In this document: positions 44,819-53,475 of the stretch, one piece after another
How positions within the stretch are numbered: position 1 is the stretch's first letter
How the letters are laid out: every line of letters begins with the position of its first letter
DNA from: Oscillospiraceae bacterium
Lineage (GTDB): Bacteria > Bacillota > Clostridia > Lachnospirales > Lachnospiraceae
Length of the DNA: 64,000 bases
NCBI GenBank assembly: GCA_021771715.1
Contig: JAETOO010000003.1
Coordinates: 62,001 to 126,000, forward strand
Direction: 5' to 3'
Translations under genes and position numbers: made by a program
The notes under the pieces: model-generated
Told to the model about the DNA's origin: nothing
Database searches by the model: none
What the model saw: the letters and a program-made list of their open reading frames with translations, nothing else

Positions 44819-45895
44819 TTGCGGCAAAGAGCCGGGAAGACGGACGGGATGCTCCTCGTGATTGTCCTGTTCCTGACAGGCTTCGGCCTGGTGGTTTTAT
44901 ACAGTATGAGTGCGTATAATGGGCAGGTCCGGTTTGGCGATGCCGGTTATTACTTTAAGAAACAGTTTTTTGCGATGACGCTCGGGCTGGCATTGATGTA
45001 CGGCGTTTCGAGGATGGATTATCATGTGCTTGGGCGCTATGCCGTGGCGGGATATCTGATCTCTCTGGCGCTCTCCGGCGCTGTGCTGGTGTTCGGGGAC
45101 GCGTACAACGGGTCCCGGCGCTGGCTCTCGATCGGGCCTCTCTCGTTTCAGCCGTCGGAGTACGCGAAGCCAGCAGTGATTCTTCTGCTGGCTTTTTTTG
45201 TCAGCAAACTGCAGAAGAAAAAGAGCAGCGTGATGAGCGCGGCGGTCATGGGGATGGTGCTTCCGATCGTCGGGCTTGTGGGGACGAATAATCTGAGCAC
45301 GGCGGTGATTATCCTGGGGATCGCCGTGATCATGATCTTTGTCTCGAACCCGCGGTACCTGCCGTTTGTCTGGATCATCCTGGGCGGAGGCGGGTTCCTG
45401 GGCGTGTTTCTGAGCCTGGAATCGTACCGGCTGGAGCGCATCGCGATCTGGCGGCACCCGGAGCAGTACGAGAAGGGCTACCAGACGATGCAGGGGCTGT
45501 ACGCGATCGGCTCCGGCGGCGTGTTCGGCAGAGGGCTGGGCAACAGCCTGCAGAAGCTGGGCTTTGTGCCGGAGGCGCAGAATGACATGATCTTTGCGGT
45601 GATCTGCGAGGAGCTCGGGCTCGCGGGCGCGCTGCTTCTGATGCTGCTGTTCGGGCTGCTGCTGTGGCGGTTCATGGTGATCGCGACGCATGCGCCGGAT
45701 CTGTTCGGGACGCTGATCGCGACGGGCATCATGGGGCATATCGCGATCCAGGTGATCCTGAACATCGCCGTCGTCACGAACACGATCCCAAATACGGGGA
45801 TCACGCTGCCGTTTATCAGCTACGGCGGCACCTCCGTGATGTTTTTGCTCGCGGAGATGGGGCTGGCGCTGTCGGTGAGCAGGTGGAGTGGGTAG
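44819..45895 (+). CDS. ftsW: Septal peptidoglycan glycosyltransferase FtsW (SEDS family)
   Basis: 358 residues with ten membrane segments. Polymerises lipid II together with a class B penicillin-binding protein. SEDS motifs: SRRWLSIGPLSFQPSEYAKP, QNDMIFAVICEELG and the C-terminal PNTGITLPFISYGGTS. TTG start at 44819, eight bases after AGGAG. The stop lies right at the edge of the repeat array, so murG, the usual next gene, is displaced. Confidence 0.95.
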   Translation: MRQRAGKTDGMLLVIVLFLTGFGLVVLYSMSAYNGQVRFGDAGYYFKKQFFAMTLGLALMYGVSRMDYHVLGRYAVAGYLISLALSGAVLVFGDAYNGSRRWLSIGPLSFQPSEYAKPAVILLLAFFVSKLQKKKSSVMSAAVMGMVLPIVGLVGTNNLSTAVIILGIAVIMIFVSNPRYLPFVWIILGGGGFLGVFLSLESYRLERIAIWRHPEQYEKGYQTMQGLYAIGSGGVFGRGLGNSLQKLGFVPEAQNDMIFAVICEELGLAGALLLMLLFGLLLWRFMVIATHAPDLFGTLIATGIMGHIAIQVILNIAVVTNTIPNTGITLPFISYGGTSVMFLLAEMGLALSVSRWSG

Positions 45896-46242
45896 AATGG
45901 CTTCGCGGCAGGTCGAAGCGCCGCTCGAGAAACCTGCGGTTTTCCTCGCTGTGCGGCTTCGCCGCATGTGACAGAAACCATAAAATCAATCTGGTATGCA
46001 AGCATCCCAGAATGGCTTCGCGGCAGCCCGAAGCGTGCCGCTCGAAAAACCTACGGTTTTCCTCGCTGTGCGGCTTCGCCGCATGTGACAGAAACCGTAA
46101 AATCAATCTGGTATGCAAGCATCCCAGAATGGCTTCGCGGCAGCCCGAAGCGTGCCGCTCGAAAAACCTGCGGTTTTCCTCGCTGTGCGGCTTCGCCGCA
46201 TGTGACAGAAACCGTAAAATCAATCTGGTATGCAAGCATCCC
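45894..46242. repeat. Three tandem copies of a ~116-bp intergenic repeat
   Basis: Units are 45894-46008 (115 bp), 46009-46125 (117 bp) and 46126-46242 (117 bp), more than 95 percent alike by eye; the first lacks two bases. Each unit contains GC-rich short inverted segments (GGCTTCGCGGC, GCGGCTTCGCCGC) and ends in CTGGTATGCAAGCATCCC. Open frames run through on both strands but only because the unit is short and repeated. The array starts two bases before the ftsW stop codon ends. Confidence 0.92.
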
Positions 46243-46274
46243 ATCTTGACTTTACAGTTTCTGTCACACGCTTC
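46200..46274. terminator. Long hairpin closing the repeat array
   Basis: The last unit's GTGACAGAAACCGTAAAATC (46202-46221) is matched by an inverted partial copy at about 46246-46267 (TTGACTTTACAGTTTCTGTCAC), giving a stem of about 20 bp with few mismatches. It could stop transcription between ftsW and murA, though it has no clear T-tract. Confidence 0.5.
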
Positions 46275-46350
46275 TCATTGAGTGCATAGTATATTTTATA
46301 TGCGATACCCTTTTGTGCTAGGGTATGATGGGAAGGCCGGGGGTGCTGTG

Positions 46351-47649
46351 GTGGGGAAGCTGGAGATTCGCGGGGGAATACCGCTCTACGGAGAGATTGA
46401 GATTCAGGGATCTAAGAATGCGGTGCTGCCGATCCTGGCAGGGTGCATGCTTGGGGAAGGCGCGTGTGTGATCGAGAACTGTCCGAGGATCGGGGACGTG
46501 GAGGATACGTTGGAGATCCTGCGCGGGCTGGGCTGCCGGGTCAAAAGAGAAGGAAATACGGTCACGGTGGACGCGTCGGAGGCACAGGGTTACAAAATTG
46601 TAAGTGATGCGGCGGTAAGAATCCGTTCTTCCATCTTGTTTTTGGGAGCGCTTCTTGGTAAAATGAAAAAAGCAGTGCTGCCGCAGCCGGGCGGCTGTGC
46701 GATCGGGGAGCGTCCGATTGATCTGCATGTGGAGGCGCTGGAGCATCTCGGGGTCGTGTTTGCGCGCAGAATCGAGCCGCGCCCCAAGGGGCAGGATGCG
46801 GTTCTGATCGCGGCGAGCGGAGCCGGGCTGCACGGCGGACGGGTCCGCCTGAGACTGCCGAGCGTCGGGGCGACGGAGAATCTCATTCTGGCAGCTGTGA
46901 TCGGCGACGGCGAGACCGTGATTGAGCACGCGGCCAGGGAGCCGGAGATTGATGAGCTCTGCGCGTTTTTGAATCTGCGCGGGGCTAAGATCGAGCGGGA
47001 GCCGGACGGCAGCCTGAGAATTTGCGGGGTGAAGACGCTCTTGCCTGTGACGTACCGCATGCGGGCGGACCGCATTGTCACCGGCACGTATCTGCTGGCG
47101 GCTGCTGCGACGAGAGGCTGCATCCGCATCCGGAACTTTCCGGCTGGTGAGCTCGATGCGCTGCTTGCACTTTTGCAGAGGGCGGGAGGACGGATCCGCG
47201 CGGAGGGGACACGGCTTGGCATTGATATGCCTGACAGGGCGGCGGCAGTGCCCTATGTCGAGACGGCGCCGTACCCCGGATATCCGACGGACCTGCAGTC
47301 TCCGCTGATGGCGGTCTGCGCGACGGCGGATGGGGAGAGCCGGATCTGTGAGGCGATTTTTGAAAACCGCTTCCGCACCGCGAAGGAGCTGGAAAAGATG
47401 GGCGCGCGGATTGCGGTGGAGGGCAGGTGCGCGAGCATTACAGGGGTTGAGCAGCTCCATGCTGCAGAGCTCTGTGCGCCGGATCTGCGCGGGGGCGCGG
47501 CGCTGGTGATCGCGGCGCTGACGGCAAGGGGCACGACGGTGCTCTCGGGCACGGAATACATCGAGCGCGGCTATGAGGACATCTGCCGGGACCTGAGAAG
47601 TCTTGGCGCCGATATTTTCAGGGTGGAAAAAACGAAGAGCGGGAGCTGA
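46351..47649 (+). CDS. murA: UDP-GlcNAc 1-carboxyvinyltransferase
   Basis: About 432 residues. First committed step of peptidoglycan synthesis: adds enolpyruvate to UDP-GlcNAc. The N-terminal GSKNAVLPILA and the PGGCAIGERP loop with the catalytic, fosfomycin-binding cysteine are present, as is the second inside-out barrel half. GTG 46351 gives the family start VGKLEIRGG; GTG 46348 is equivalent and the frame extends to 46282. The ribosome site is weak (GGGGGTG). murA at this spot instead of murG-murC is unusual but fits the division cluster. Confidence 0.93.
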   Translation: MGKLEIRGGIPLYGEIEIQGSKNAVLPILAGCMLGEGACVIENCPRIGDVEDTLEILRGLGCRVKREGNTVTVDASEAQGYKIVSDAAVRIRSSILFLGALLGKMKKAVLPQPGGCAIGERPIDLHVEALEHLGVVFARRIEPRPKGQDAVLIAASGAGLHGGRVRLRLPSVGATENLILAAVIGDGETVIEHAAREPEIDELCAFLNLRGAKIEREPDGSLRICGVKTLLPVTYRMRADRIVTGTYLLAAAATRGCIRIRNFPAGELDALLALLQRAGGRIRAEGTRLGIDMPDRAAAVPYVETAPYPGYPTDLQSPLMAVCATADGESRICEAIFENRFRTAKELEKMGARIAVEGRCASITGVEQLHAAELCAPDLRGGAALVIAALTARGTTVLSGTEYIERGYEDICRDLRSLGADIFRVEKTKSGS

Positions 47650-47651
47650 GC

Positions 47652-48881
47652 ATGCTCAGGCCGGGCGGCGTCAGTGAGATACAGGAAGCGAAAAATAGAG
47701 GGTGCCGCAGGCACATGGAGGATGCGGCGGGAAACAGGTCGGATCAAAAGACAGAACGAAGGAACGGACGGATTATGAGAAGAAACCGAAGAAAAAGACG
47801 AATCATCAGACTCGGAGTGCTTGCAGTGCTGGTTTTGGCAGTGCTTGTGGTGCTGCTGCTTTTCCGGGTGAGGAAGGTCAATGTATATGGGAGTGAGCGC
47901 CACTCGGCGGGGGAGATCTCGAGCGGGCTGATGCACAATATGCTCACCAAGAATACGCTGTATCTGCAGTGGGAGTACCGGAACGGCGAGGTTCCGGACA
48001 CCCTTCCGTTTCTGAGCGCGCTGAAGGTCACGATGAAGTCGCCGTTTGAGATCGACGTCGAGGTGACGGAGAAAGAGCTGGCCGGGTATGTGGATAAGGG
48101 CAGCTATGCGTACTTTGACGAGGACGGCATCGTCCAGGCGATCACGGGTGAGGTCTATGACGGGCTGCCGGTCGTCACCGGCGCGGACATCGGGGAGCCG
48201 GTGCTCTATCAGAAGCTGCCCACGGCGAGCAGCGCCCAGCTCCGCACGATTCTGAGCGTCACACAGCTGCTCCGGTATCAGGGGCTGAGCGCCCAGGAGA
48301 TCCGGTTCGGGGAAAACGGGGAGATCACCGTCTATGTGAACCGTGTCGAGGCGATGCTCGGCCAGGATGAGTACCTGGAAGAGAAAATCGCGAACCTGCG
48401 GGCGATTCTCGAGCGGACGGGGAACGAGGCGGGCACCCTGCACATGGAGAGCTTTACCGGGAAAAATGAGGCGGCGACGTTCAGGCCGTCCGATGAGCCT
48501 GTGACGGAGCCCGAGACCGGGGACGGCGCGGATGTCGGCGCCGGAGCCCAGACAGACCCCAACGCAGGCGCGGCTGACAGCGGCAATCTGGCCGGCCTGG
48601 GGGCGTCAAATACAGATTCCGGCGCGGCAGGAGGAGACGGCGCAGATACCGGAGATCCTGCGGGGACGTCGCAGTCCGACGCGGGCCAGAGGACGTCGAA
48701 CACGATTCCGATGGTGTTTAATTCCTCCGGGACGCTGGTGTACAACGTGCACATCGAGAACGGAGTAGTCGTTGACTCCTACGGCAATCCGGTGCCGGGC
48801 TGCAGCGTGGATGCGAACGGAAATGTCGTGGATGCGTACATGAACGTGCTCGATCCGCAGACGGGCGAGCTGGTACAGTGA
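47652..48881 (+). CDS. divIB: Division protein DivIB/FtsQ with extended C-terminus
   Basis: 409 residues. A basic cytoplasmic part, one membrane helix (about 54-74), a POTRA-like domain (about 75-145, VRKVNVYGSERHSAGEI) and a FtsQ/DivIB beta domain to about 275. A low-complexity Asp/Gly/Ala linker (about 280-350) follows. The last ~55 residues contain a 40-residue module (DNA 48732-48851) like that in the tail of the penicillin-binding protein at 37947. DivIB works with FtsL and DivIC outside the membrane. It starts two bases after the murA stop; a start at 47775 (MRRNRRKRR) is possible. Confidence 0.88.
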   Translation: MLRPGGVSEIQEAKNRGCRRHMEDAAGNRSDQKTERRNGRIMRRNRRKRRIIRLGVLAVLVLAVLVVLLLFRVRKVNVYGSERHSAGEISSGLMHNMLTKNTLYLQWEYRNGEVPDTLPFLSALKVTMKSPFEIDVEVTEKELAGYVDKGSYAYFDEDGIVQAITGEVYDGLPVVTGADIGEPVLYQKLPTASSAQLRTILSVTQLLRYQGLSAQEIRFGENGEITVYVNRVEAMLGQDEYLEEKIANLRAILERTGNEAGTLHMESFTGKNEAATFRPSDEPVTEPETGDGADVGAGAQTDPNAGAADSGNLAGLGASNTDSGAAGGDGADTGDPAGTSQSDAGQRTSNTIPMVFNSSGTLVYNVHIENGVVVDSYGNPVPGCSVDANGNVVDAYMNVLDPQTGELVQ

Positions 48882-48927
48882 TGCCGGGGCAGAGCGAAAC
48901 AGGAGGATGGCTGCAGAAAAAAAGGAC

Positions 48928-49012
48928 TTGACACGTGCTTTGTGGAAAAAGTTTATATTTTTTTTATAAATTACATTTTTCTTGTTGATTTTCTATAAAT
49001 ATCGAGTATAAT
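48928..49012 (+). promoter_or_regulatory. Two tandem promoters of cstA
   Basis: Distal: TTGACA (48928-48933), 18 bases, TTTATA (48952-48957). Proximal: TTGATT (48985-48990), 16 bases, TATAAT (49007-49012). A GCCGG/CCGGC hairpin (49032-49049) lies before the ribosome site. Confidence 0.65.
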
Positions 49013-49067
49013 CAAAGTAACTAAATCACATGCCGGCGAAAAAACCGGCAAAAAGGAGGAAAATGTT

Positions 49068-50507
49068 ATGATTAGCTTTTTTATCTGTCTCGCTCTTCTG
49101 ATCGGCGGATATTTTGTCTACGGCGGACTCGTGGACAGAACATTCGGACCGGATGACAGAGAGACTCCCGCGGTGAAGATCAACGATGGTGTTGACTACG
49201 TGGTCATGCCGCAGTGGAAATTGTTCCTTGTCCAGCTGCTTAATATAGCCGGGCTGGGGCCGATTTTCGGTGCTCTGCAGGGTGCCCTCTGGGGACCGAT
49301 CGTATTCCTGTGGATTACCTTCGGAACCATCCTTGCCGGAGGCGTTCACGATTACTTCTCCGGAATGATGTCTGAGCGAAACGACGGTGCTTCCATCTCC
49401 GAGGTCTGCGGAATCTATATGGGAGACATCATGAAAAATGTAATGCGCGTGTTCAGCGTTGTCCTCCTGGTCATGGTCGGAACCGTGTTTGCGGTGGGAC
49501 CTGCCGGCCTGATCGTCACGCTGTTTAAGAACGGCGGCATGTCAGGCATTCTGACGAACACAGAGTTCTGGCTGTGGATTGTCCTCGCATACTACTTTAT
49601 CGCGACATTCCTGTCCATCGACAAGATTATCGGAAAGATTTACCCGCTGTTCGGTATCTGCCTGATCATCATGGCGATCGGCGTTGCGATCGGTATCTTC
49701 ACGAAGTCCGAGTATGTGATCCCGGAGATCTGGAACAATTTCTCCAACATGCATCCGGACAGAAGACCGGTATGGGCGTTTATGTTTATCACGGTTGCGT
49801 GCGGCGCGATTTCCGGTTTCCACGCGACACAGTCCCCGCTGATGGCCCGCTGTATGAAGTCGGAGCGTCAGGGACATTTCGTATTCTACGGCGCAATGGT
49901 ATCTGAGGGTATCATCGCTCTGATCTGGGCTGCAGCAGGCTGCTCGATCTACGCAGTGACAGACGGCATGAACACCGGCCTCAGCGAGATCCTCGCAAAC
50001 GGCCAGTCCGCTGCCATCTACGATGTATGTAAGAAGACAATGGGCGGCGTCGGTGTGGCGCTCGCGATGCTCGGCGTTATCGCGTGCCCGATCACATCCG
50101 GAGACACCGCATTCAGAAGTGCCCGCCTGACGCTGGCTGACTGGTTCAAGATTGACCAGAAGAGCTTCAAGAACCGTCTGATCCTGTGCGTGCCGCTTCT
50201 GGCAGTCGGCGCGTTCGTCGGACATCTGGATTACAGCGTTGTGTGGAGATACTTCTCCTGGACGAACCAGACCCTGGCGATGATCGTTCTCTGGACGGCA
50301 AGCATGTTCCTGTTTAAGAGCAAGAAGAATTTCTGGATCACAGCGGTTCCGGCTACCTTTATGAGCGCTGTCTCCATGACATACTTCTTCAGCGCATCCG
50401 AGTGCCTGAATCTTGGCACCGCAGTTGCGTACCCGGTAGGTATCATCCTCGCGGCGGTCTTCCTTGGCTGCTTTATCCTGGCGACCAAAAAGGTAAAAAC
50501 TGCCTGA
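49068..50507 (+). CDS. cstA: CstA-family carbon-starvation / pyruvate-peptide transporter
   Basis: 479 residues with about 13 membrane segments. The CstA start pattern GGYFVYGGLVDRTFG, the GPIFGALQGALWGP stretch and GGVHDYFSGMMS are family signatures. Relatives import pyruvate or peptides. It is the short form (E. coli CstA has about 700 residues), common in Clostridia. Strong AAAGGAGGAAAATGTT ribosome site, two promoters and codon choice rich in C/A-ending common codons suggest high expression. It appears monocistronic within the division region. Confidence 0.93.
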   Translation: MISFFICLALLIGGYFVYGGLVDRTFGPDDRETPAVKINDGVDYVVMPQWKLFLVQLLNIAGLGPIFGALQGALWGPIVFLWITFGTILAGGVHDYFSGMMSERNDGASISEVCGIYMGDIMKNVMRVFSVVLLVMVGTVFAVGPAGLIVTLFKNGGMSGILTNTEFWLWIVLAYYFIATFLSIDKIIGKIYPLFGICLIIMAIGVAIGIFTKSEYVIPEIWNNFSNMHPDRRPVWAFMFITVACGAISGFHATQSPLMARCMKSERQGHFVFYGAMVSEGIIALIWAAAGCSIYAVTDGMNTGLSEILANGQSAAIYDVCKKTMGGVGVALAMLGVIACPITSGDTAFRSARLTLADWFKIDQKSFKNRLILCVPLLAVGAFVGHLDYSVVWRYFSWTNQTLAMIVLWTASMFLFKSKKNFWITAVPATFMSAVSMTYFFSASECLNLGTAVAYPVGIILAAVFLGCFILATKKVKTA

Positions 50508-50548
50508 GCAGGGCTGCACTACCGGCGTTAAGAATGAACATAGAATGA

Positions 50549-50576
50549 CGACAAGCCCGGATTTCCGGGCTTGTCG
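50549..50576 (+). terminator. Terminator-like perfect hairpin after cstA
   Basis: CGACAAGCCCGG (50549-50560) and CCGGGCTTGTCG (50565-50576) form a perfect 12-bp stem with a four-base loop; the T-tract is poor. Confidence 0.6.
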
Positions 50577-50596
50577 CTTAGTTGGAGGCAAAACAT

Positions 50597-51604
50597 ATGA
50601 TAGTTAGACCAGCACAGCTTGGAAAAGAGAGCCTGCCGCCCCAGGAGCTTGCCGCAGACAAAAAGGACTGCAGGAAGTTCGGCCCATGCGGGGTGGGGAG
50701 AAAAGCGCTGTATCTCAACAGCTTTTACCTGGACCGGCGCTACTACGTCCCGATCGCTTCGGTTACGCGCGTGTTTAAGCGGGTGGCGATGAGCAAGGGC
50801 GGGTTTACCGGGAAGGGCATATTTGCGTCGATTCCGTATCTCGTGGTGGTGTTTGACGGCGGACAGGAAAAACAGTGCAATTTCAAGCACGAGGAGCAGG
50901 TGGATCAGATGATTGACTACATCTGCCAGCAGTGTCCGCGGATCAAGCCGGTCAGCGAGGCCGCGGAGAAGCGCCTCCTGCAGAGAGAACAGGAGCGGGC
51001 GCGCAGAGTTCTGCCGAAGATCTCTTCGCAGGCACAGTCTGCGGCGGAGGAGCTGGACCGGGTGCAGGCGTACCTGGAGCGGCGGCCGGCCTTGTTTTCT
51101 GAGCTGAGCAATGCCTCGAAGAAGAAGCGCACCTACGAGAGGACCAGCCCTTCCTACAAATGGATCGCGCTGATCATCACCCTGCTGGGAATCGGTACGC
51201 TGCTGTACGGCGTGATTTCCCTGATAAACGGCGAGCAGTTCGCGGTGTATTTTATGCTGTTTGGTCTGTCTGCCCTGTTCCTGTTCTCCGGAGCGCACGT
51301 CCTTCCGACCGGGCGGAACAACCGGAGGGCGATCGAGGCGCGGCTGGAGCAGGCGACGAGCGCGGTGGAGACCTACATCCGCCACTACCCCGAGTTCCCG
51401 CTTCCGGCCCGGTACGCGCACCCAATCACCGTCAAGCGCATGGCGGATGTGATTCGCGAGGGGCGGGCCGACAACGCCCAGGCGGCGCTCGCGCTCGTGA
51501 AGGAGGATCTGAAAAAGCTGAATGCGGATGTCGAGGTGGAGCAGGAGGAGTACGACGAGGTCGTGGCGATCAAGCCGATGTTTTTGATTTACGATTACGA
51601 GTAG
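50597..51604 (+). CDS. Unknown membrane protein beside ftsZ
   Basis: About 335 residues, family not recognised. The N-terminal ~110 residues form a soluble part with a DRRYYVPIASVTRVFKRV stretch, perhaps a PH-like fold. A charged helical region rich in Glu, Gln and Arg (about 112-180, coiled-coil-like) follows, then two membrane helices (about 193-216 and 222-244) with a short loop. The rest is a second charged helical region. ATG 50597 is eight bases after GGAGG (50584-50588). It lies between cstA and ftsZ, but ftsZ has its own promoter, so a division role is only suggested by position. Confidence 0.75.
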   Translation: MIVRPAQLGKESLPPQELAADKKDCRKFGPCGVGRKALYLNSFYLDRRYYVPIASVTRVFKRVAMSKGGFTGKGIFASIPYLVVVFDGGQEKQCNFKHEEQVDQMIDYICQQCPRIKPVSEAAEKRLLQREQERARRVLPKISSQAQSAAEELDRVQAYLERRPALFSELSNASKKKRTYERTSPSYKWIALIITLLGIGTLLYGVISLINGEQFAVYFMLFGLSALFLFSGAHVLPTGRNNRRAIEARLEQATSAVETYIRHYPEFPLPARYAHPITVKRMADVIREGRADNAQAALALVKEDLKKLNADVEVEQEEYDEVVAIKPMFLIYDYE

Positions 51605-51667
51605 GATTGTCTGTCTTTTCATTTTTCTGCATGGCTGAACTGGTGGTGAAAAAAATCAAAAATATAC

Positions 51668-51696
51668 TTGATTAATTTCGGGAATGACTATATTAT
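51668..51696 (+). promoter_or_regulatory. Promoter of ftsZ
   Basis: TTGATT (51668-51673), 17 bases, TATTAT (51691-51696), giving a leader of about 175 bases. Confidence 0.65.
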
Positions 51697-51735
51697 AGAA
51701 GGTAGTACGGTGGGGAAAGTCTGTTTTTGTTTGAT

Positions 51736-51797
51736 CCCATCGGGTATTCACCCTCGGCAGTTTATTTCCGCAGGGGGACTTTTCCCTGTGGGATGGG
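51736..51797 (+). other. Branched structure in the ftsZ mRNA leader
   Basis: CCCATC (51736-51741) pairs with GATGGG (51792-51797), enclosing GGGT/ACCC (51742-51753) and CAGGG/CCCTG (51771-51788). A three-way junction is possible; not a recognised riboswitch. Confidence 0.35.
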
Positions 51798-51878
51798 GAG
51801 CGTATTCAGAGGAGCCTCCGCGCATGTATGGATTTGGAGAAGAGGGGGAGCACTCAGCTACAAGAAGGAGGAAACACG

Positions 51879-53057
51879 GTGTTAGAGATTATGTCAAACG
51901 AAACGGAATCCGCTGCAAAGATTATTGTGGTCGGAGTTGGCGGTGCCGGGAATAATGCGGTGAACCGCATGGTTGAAGATACAATAGCAGGCGTCGAGTT
52001 CATCGCGGTGAATACGGATAAGCAGGCGCTTTTGATGTGCAAGGCGCCGACGACGATCCAGATCGGCGAGAAGGTTACAAAGGGACTCGGAGCAGGAGCG
52101 AAGCCGGAGGTAGGCCAGCAGGCGGCCGAGGAGAGCACGGAGGATATCCGCCAGGCGATCCAGGGCGCGGACATGGTGTTCGTCACCTGCGGTATGGGCG
52201 GCGGCACCGGTACGGGTGCGGCTCCGGTCGTGGCAGGTATCGCGAAGGAGATGGGAATCCTGACGGTCGGCGTCGTGACGAAGCCGTTCCGTTTTGAGGC
52301 CCGCACGCGCATGAACAATGCGCTGGCAGGCATTGAGCGCCTGAAGGAGAATGTCGACACGCTGATCGTGATCCCGAACGACAAGCTGCTCGAGATCGTA
52401 GACCGCCGGACGACAATGCCGGAGGCACTGAAGAAGGCGGACGAGGTGCTGCAGCAGGCTGTGCAGGGCATTACGGACCTGATCAATCTCCCGGCTCTGA
52501 TCAACCTCGACTTTGCAGATGTACAGACCGTTATGAAGGACAAGGGCATCGCACATATCGGTATCGGACAGGCCAAGGGCGACGACAAGGCGCTTGAGGC
52601 GGTGAAGCAGGCAGTAGCCAGCCCGCTGCTCGAGACGACGATCGAGGGCGCTTCCCATGTCATCATCAATATTTCCGGAGATATCTCTCTGATGGATGCG
52701 AACGATGCGGCAAGCTACGTGCAGGAGATGGCGGGAGACAATGCGAACATCATCTTCGGTGCGATGTACGACGACACATACACGGATGAGGCGAGCATCA
52801 CGGTCATCGCGACCGGGCTCGAGGATGTGAACGCGAAGCCGGAGAAGCCGGCGAGGAGACAGGCCTCTTCCCAGAACTTTGGCTTCATGCGCCAGGAGAA
52901 GCCGGCAGGCTCCTCCACGTTTCAGCGCGTACCCTCTTCGTCCTCCGTGCCGACACCGTCCGCGCGTCCGTCGTCCTCTCTGGGGTCGATGCGCACACCG
53001 TCGAGCAAGGTGCAGGAGAAGGACATCCAGATTCCGGACTTCCTGAAGAGAAGCTGA
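51879..53057 (+). CDS. ftsZ: Cell division GTPase FtsZ
   Basis: 392 residues. Tubulin-like GTPase that forms the Z ring. The nucleotide site GGAGNNAVN (21-29), the tubulin signature GGGTGTG (107-113) and the synergy loop [10 protein letters not shown] are intact. A Ser/Pro/Arg-rich linker follows, and the protein ends in the conserved partner-binding tail [13 protein letters not shown] 51879 lies seven bases after AAGGAGG. It is not preceded by ftsA, unlike in many bacteria. Confidence 0.97.
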   Translation: MLEIMSNETESAAKIIVVGVGGAGNNAVNRMVEDTIAGVEFIAVNTDKQALLMCKAPTTIQIGEKVTKGLGAGAKPEVGQQAAEESTEDIRQAIQGADMVFVTCGMGGGTGTGAAPVVAGIAKEMGILTVGVVTKPFRFEARTRMNNALAGIERLKENVDTLIVIPNDKLLEIVDRRTTMPEALKKADEVLQQAVQGITDLINLPALINLDFADVQTVMKDKGIAHIGIGQAKGDDKALEAVKQAVASPLLETTIEGASHVIINISGDISLMDANDAASYVQEMAGDNANIIFGAMYDDTYTDEASITVIATGLEDVNAKPEKPARRQASSQNFGFMRQEKPAGSSTFQRVPSSSSVPTPSARPSSSLGSMRTPSSKVQEKDIQIPDFLKRS

Positions 53058-53161
53058 GCCGGCCGGGCGGGAGATGGCGATTGTATCCTTCCGGGTGAGC
53101 GGTCAGATGGCAGCTATTAAGGTGTATCGGATGGAACAAAAGAAATAGAGTTTGATAGGTG

Positions 53162-53196
53162 AGAGATGCTTCCAATGCAAGGGGGCATCTCTTTTT
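53162..53196 (+). terminator. Terminator of ftsZ
   Basis: AGAGATGC (53162-53169) pairs with GCATCTCT (53185-53192), followed by TTTT. Confidence 0.85.
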
Positions 53197-53475
53197 ACTT
53201 GTGTTCTCACAGAAAGTGAGACAGGAGATCACATGAAATGCTTTGTGGATGTTTGACAGTGCTGTGTGTCCGGGGCATTCGTTTAGCAAGGACCGAGCAA
53301 ATACTAGATCACATATTTAGCGATAGCAAAGGCGGAGTGCAGAACTTCTGTGGGGATCAAAGGCTTGTTGCTTTCAGACTAAACTGGCCTGGCCAAATAA
53401 ATCAAAAATGGCACTTTCTATTCAGTCCACATTGCCGTATACTTTCCTCAGTTCAACGTGAGGAGGATGATAGAG
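53197..53475 (+). promoter_or_regulatory. Intergenic region and leader before the ECF gene
   Basis: TATACT at 53438-53443 with a poor -35 (TTTCTA, 53415-53420) may be the promoter. No known vitamin riboswitch was recognised in the 280 bases. Confidence 0.35.

Noticed and set aside
45894-46242. Possible CRISPR array
   Set aside because: The units are contiguous ~116-bp repeats with no unique spacers and no cas genes nearby.
45664-46281. Frames through the tandem repeat giving KNLRFSSLCGFAACDRN-type and FERHASGCREAIL-type peptides
   Set aside because: Several overlapping frames on both strands stay open across the units, none has a ribosome site, and the repeat itself explains them.
51668-51955. 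A 95-codon frame over the ftsZ leader
   Set aside because: It begins at the -35 box of the ftsZ promoter and overlaps the start of ftsZ in another frame.
53197-53475. Vitamin riboswitch before the ECF S component
   Set aside because: No TPP, FMN, cobalamin, folate or preQ1 core motif could be read.
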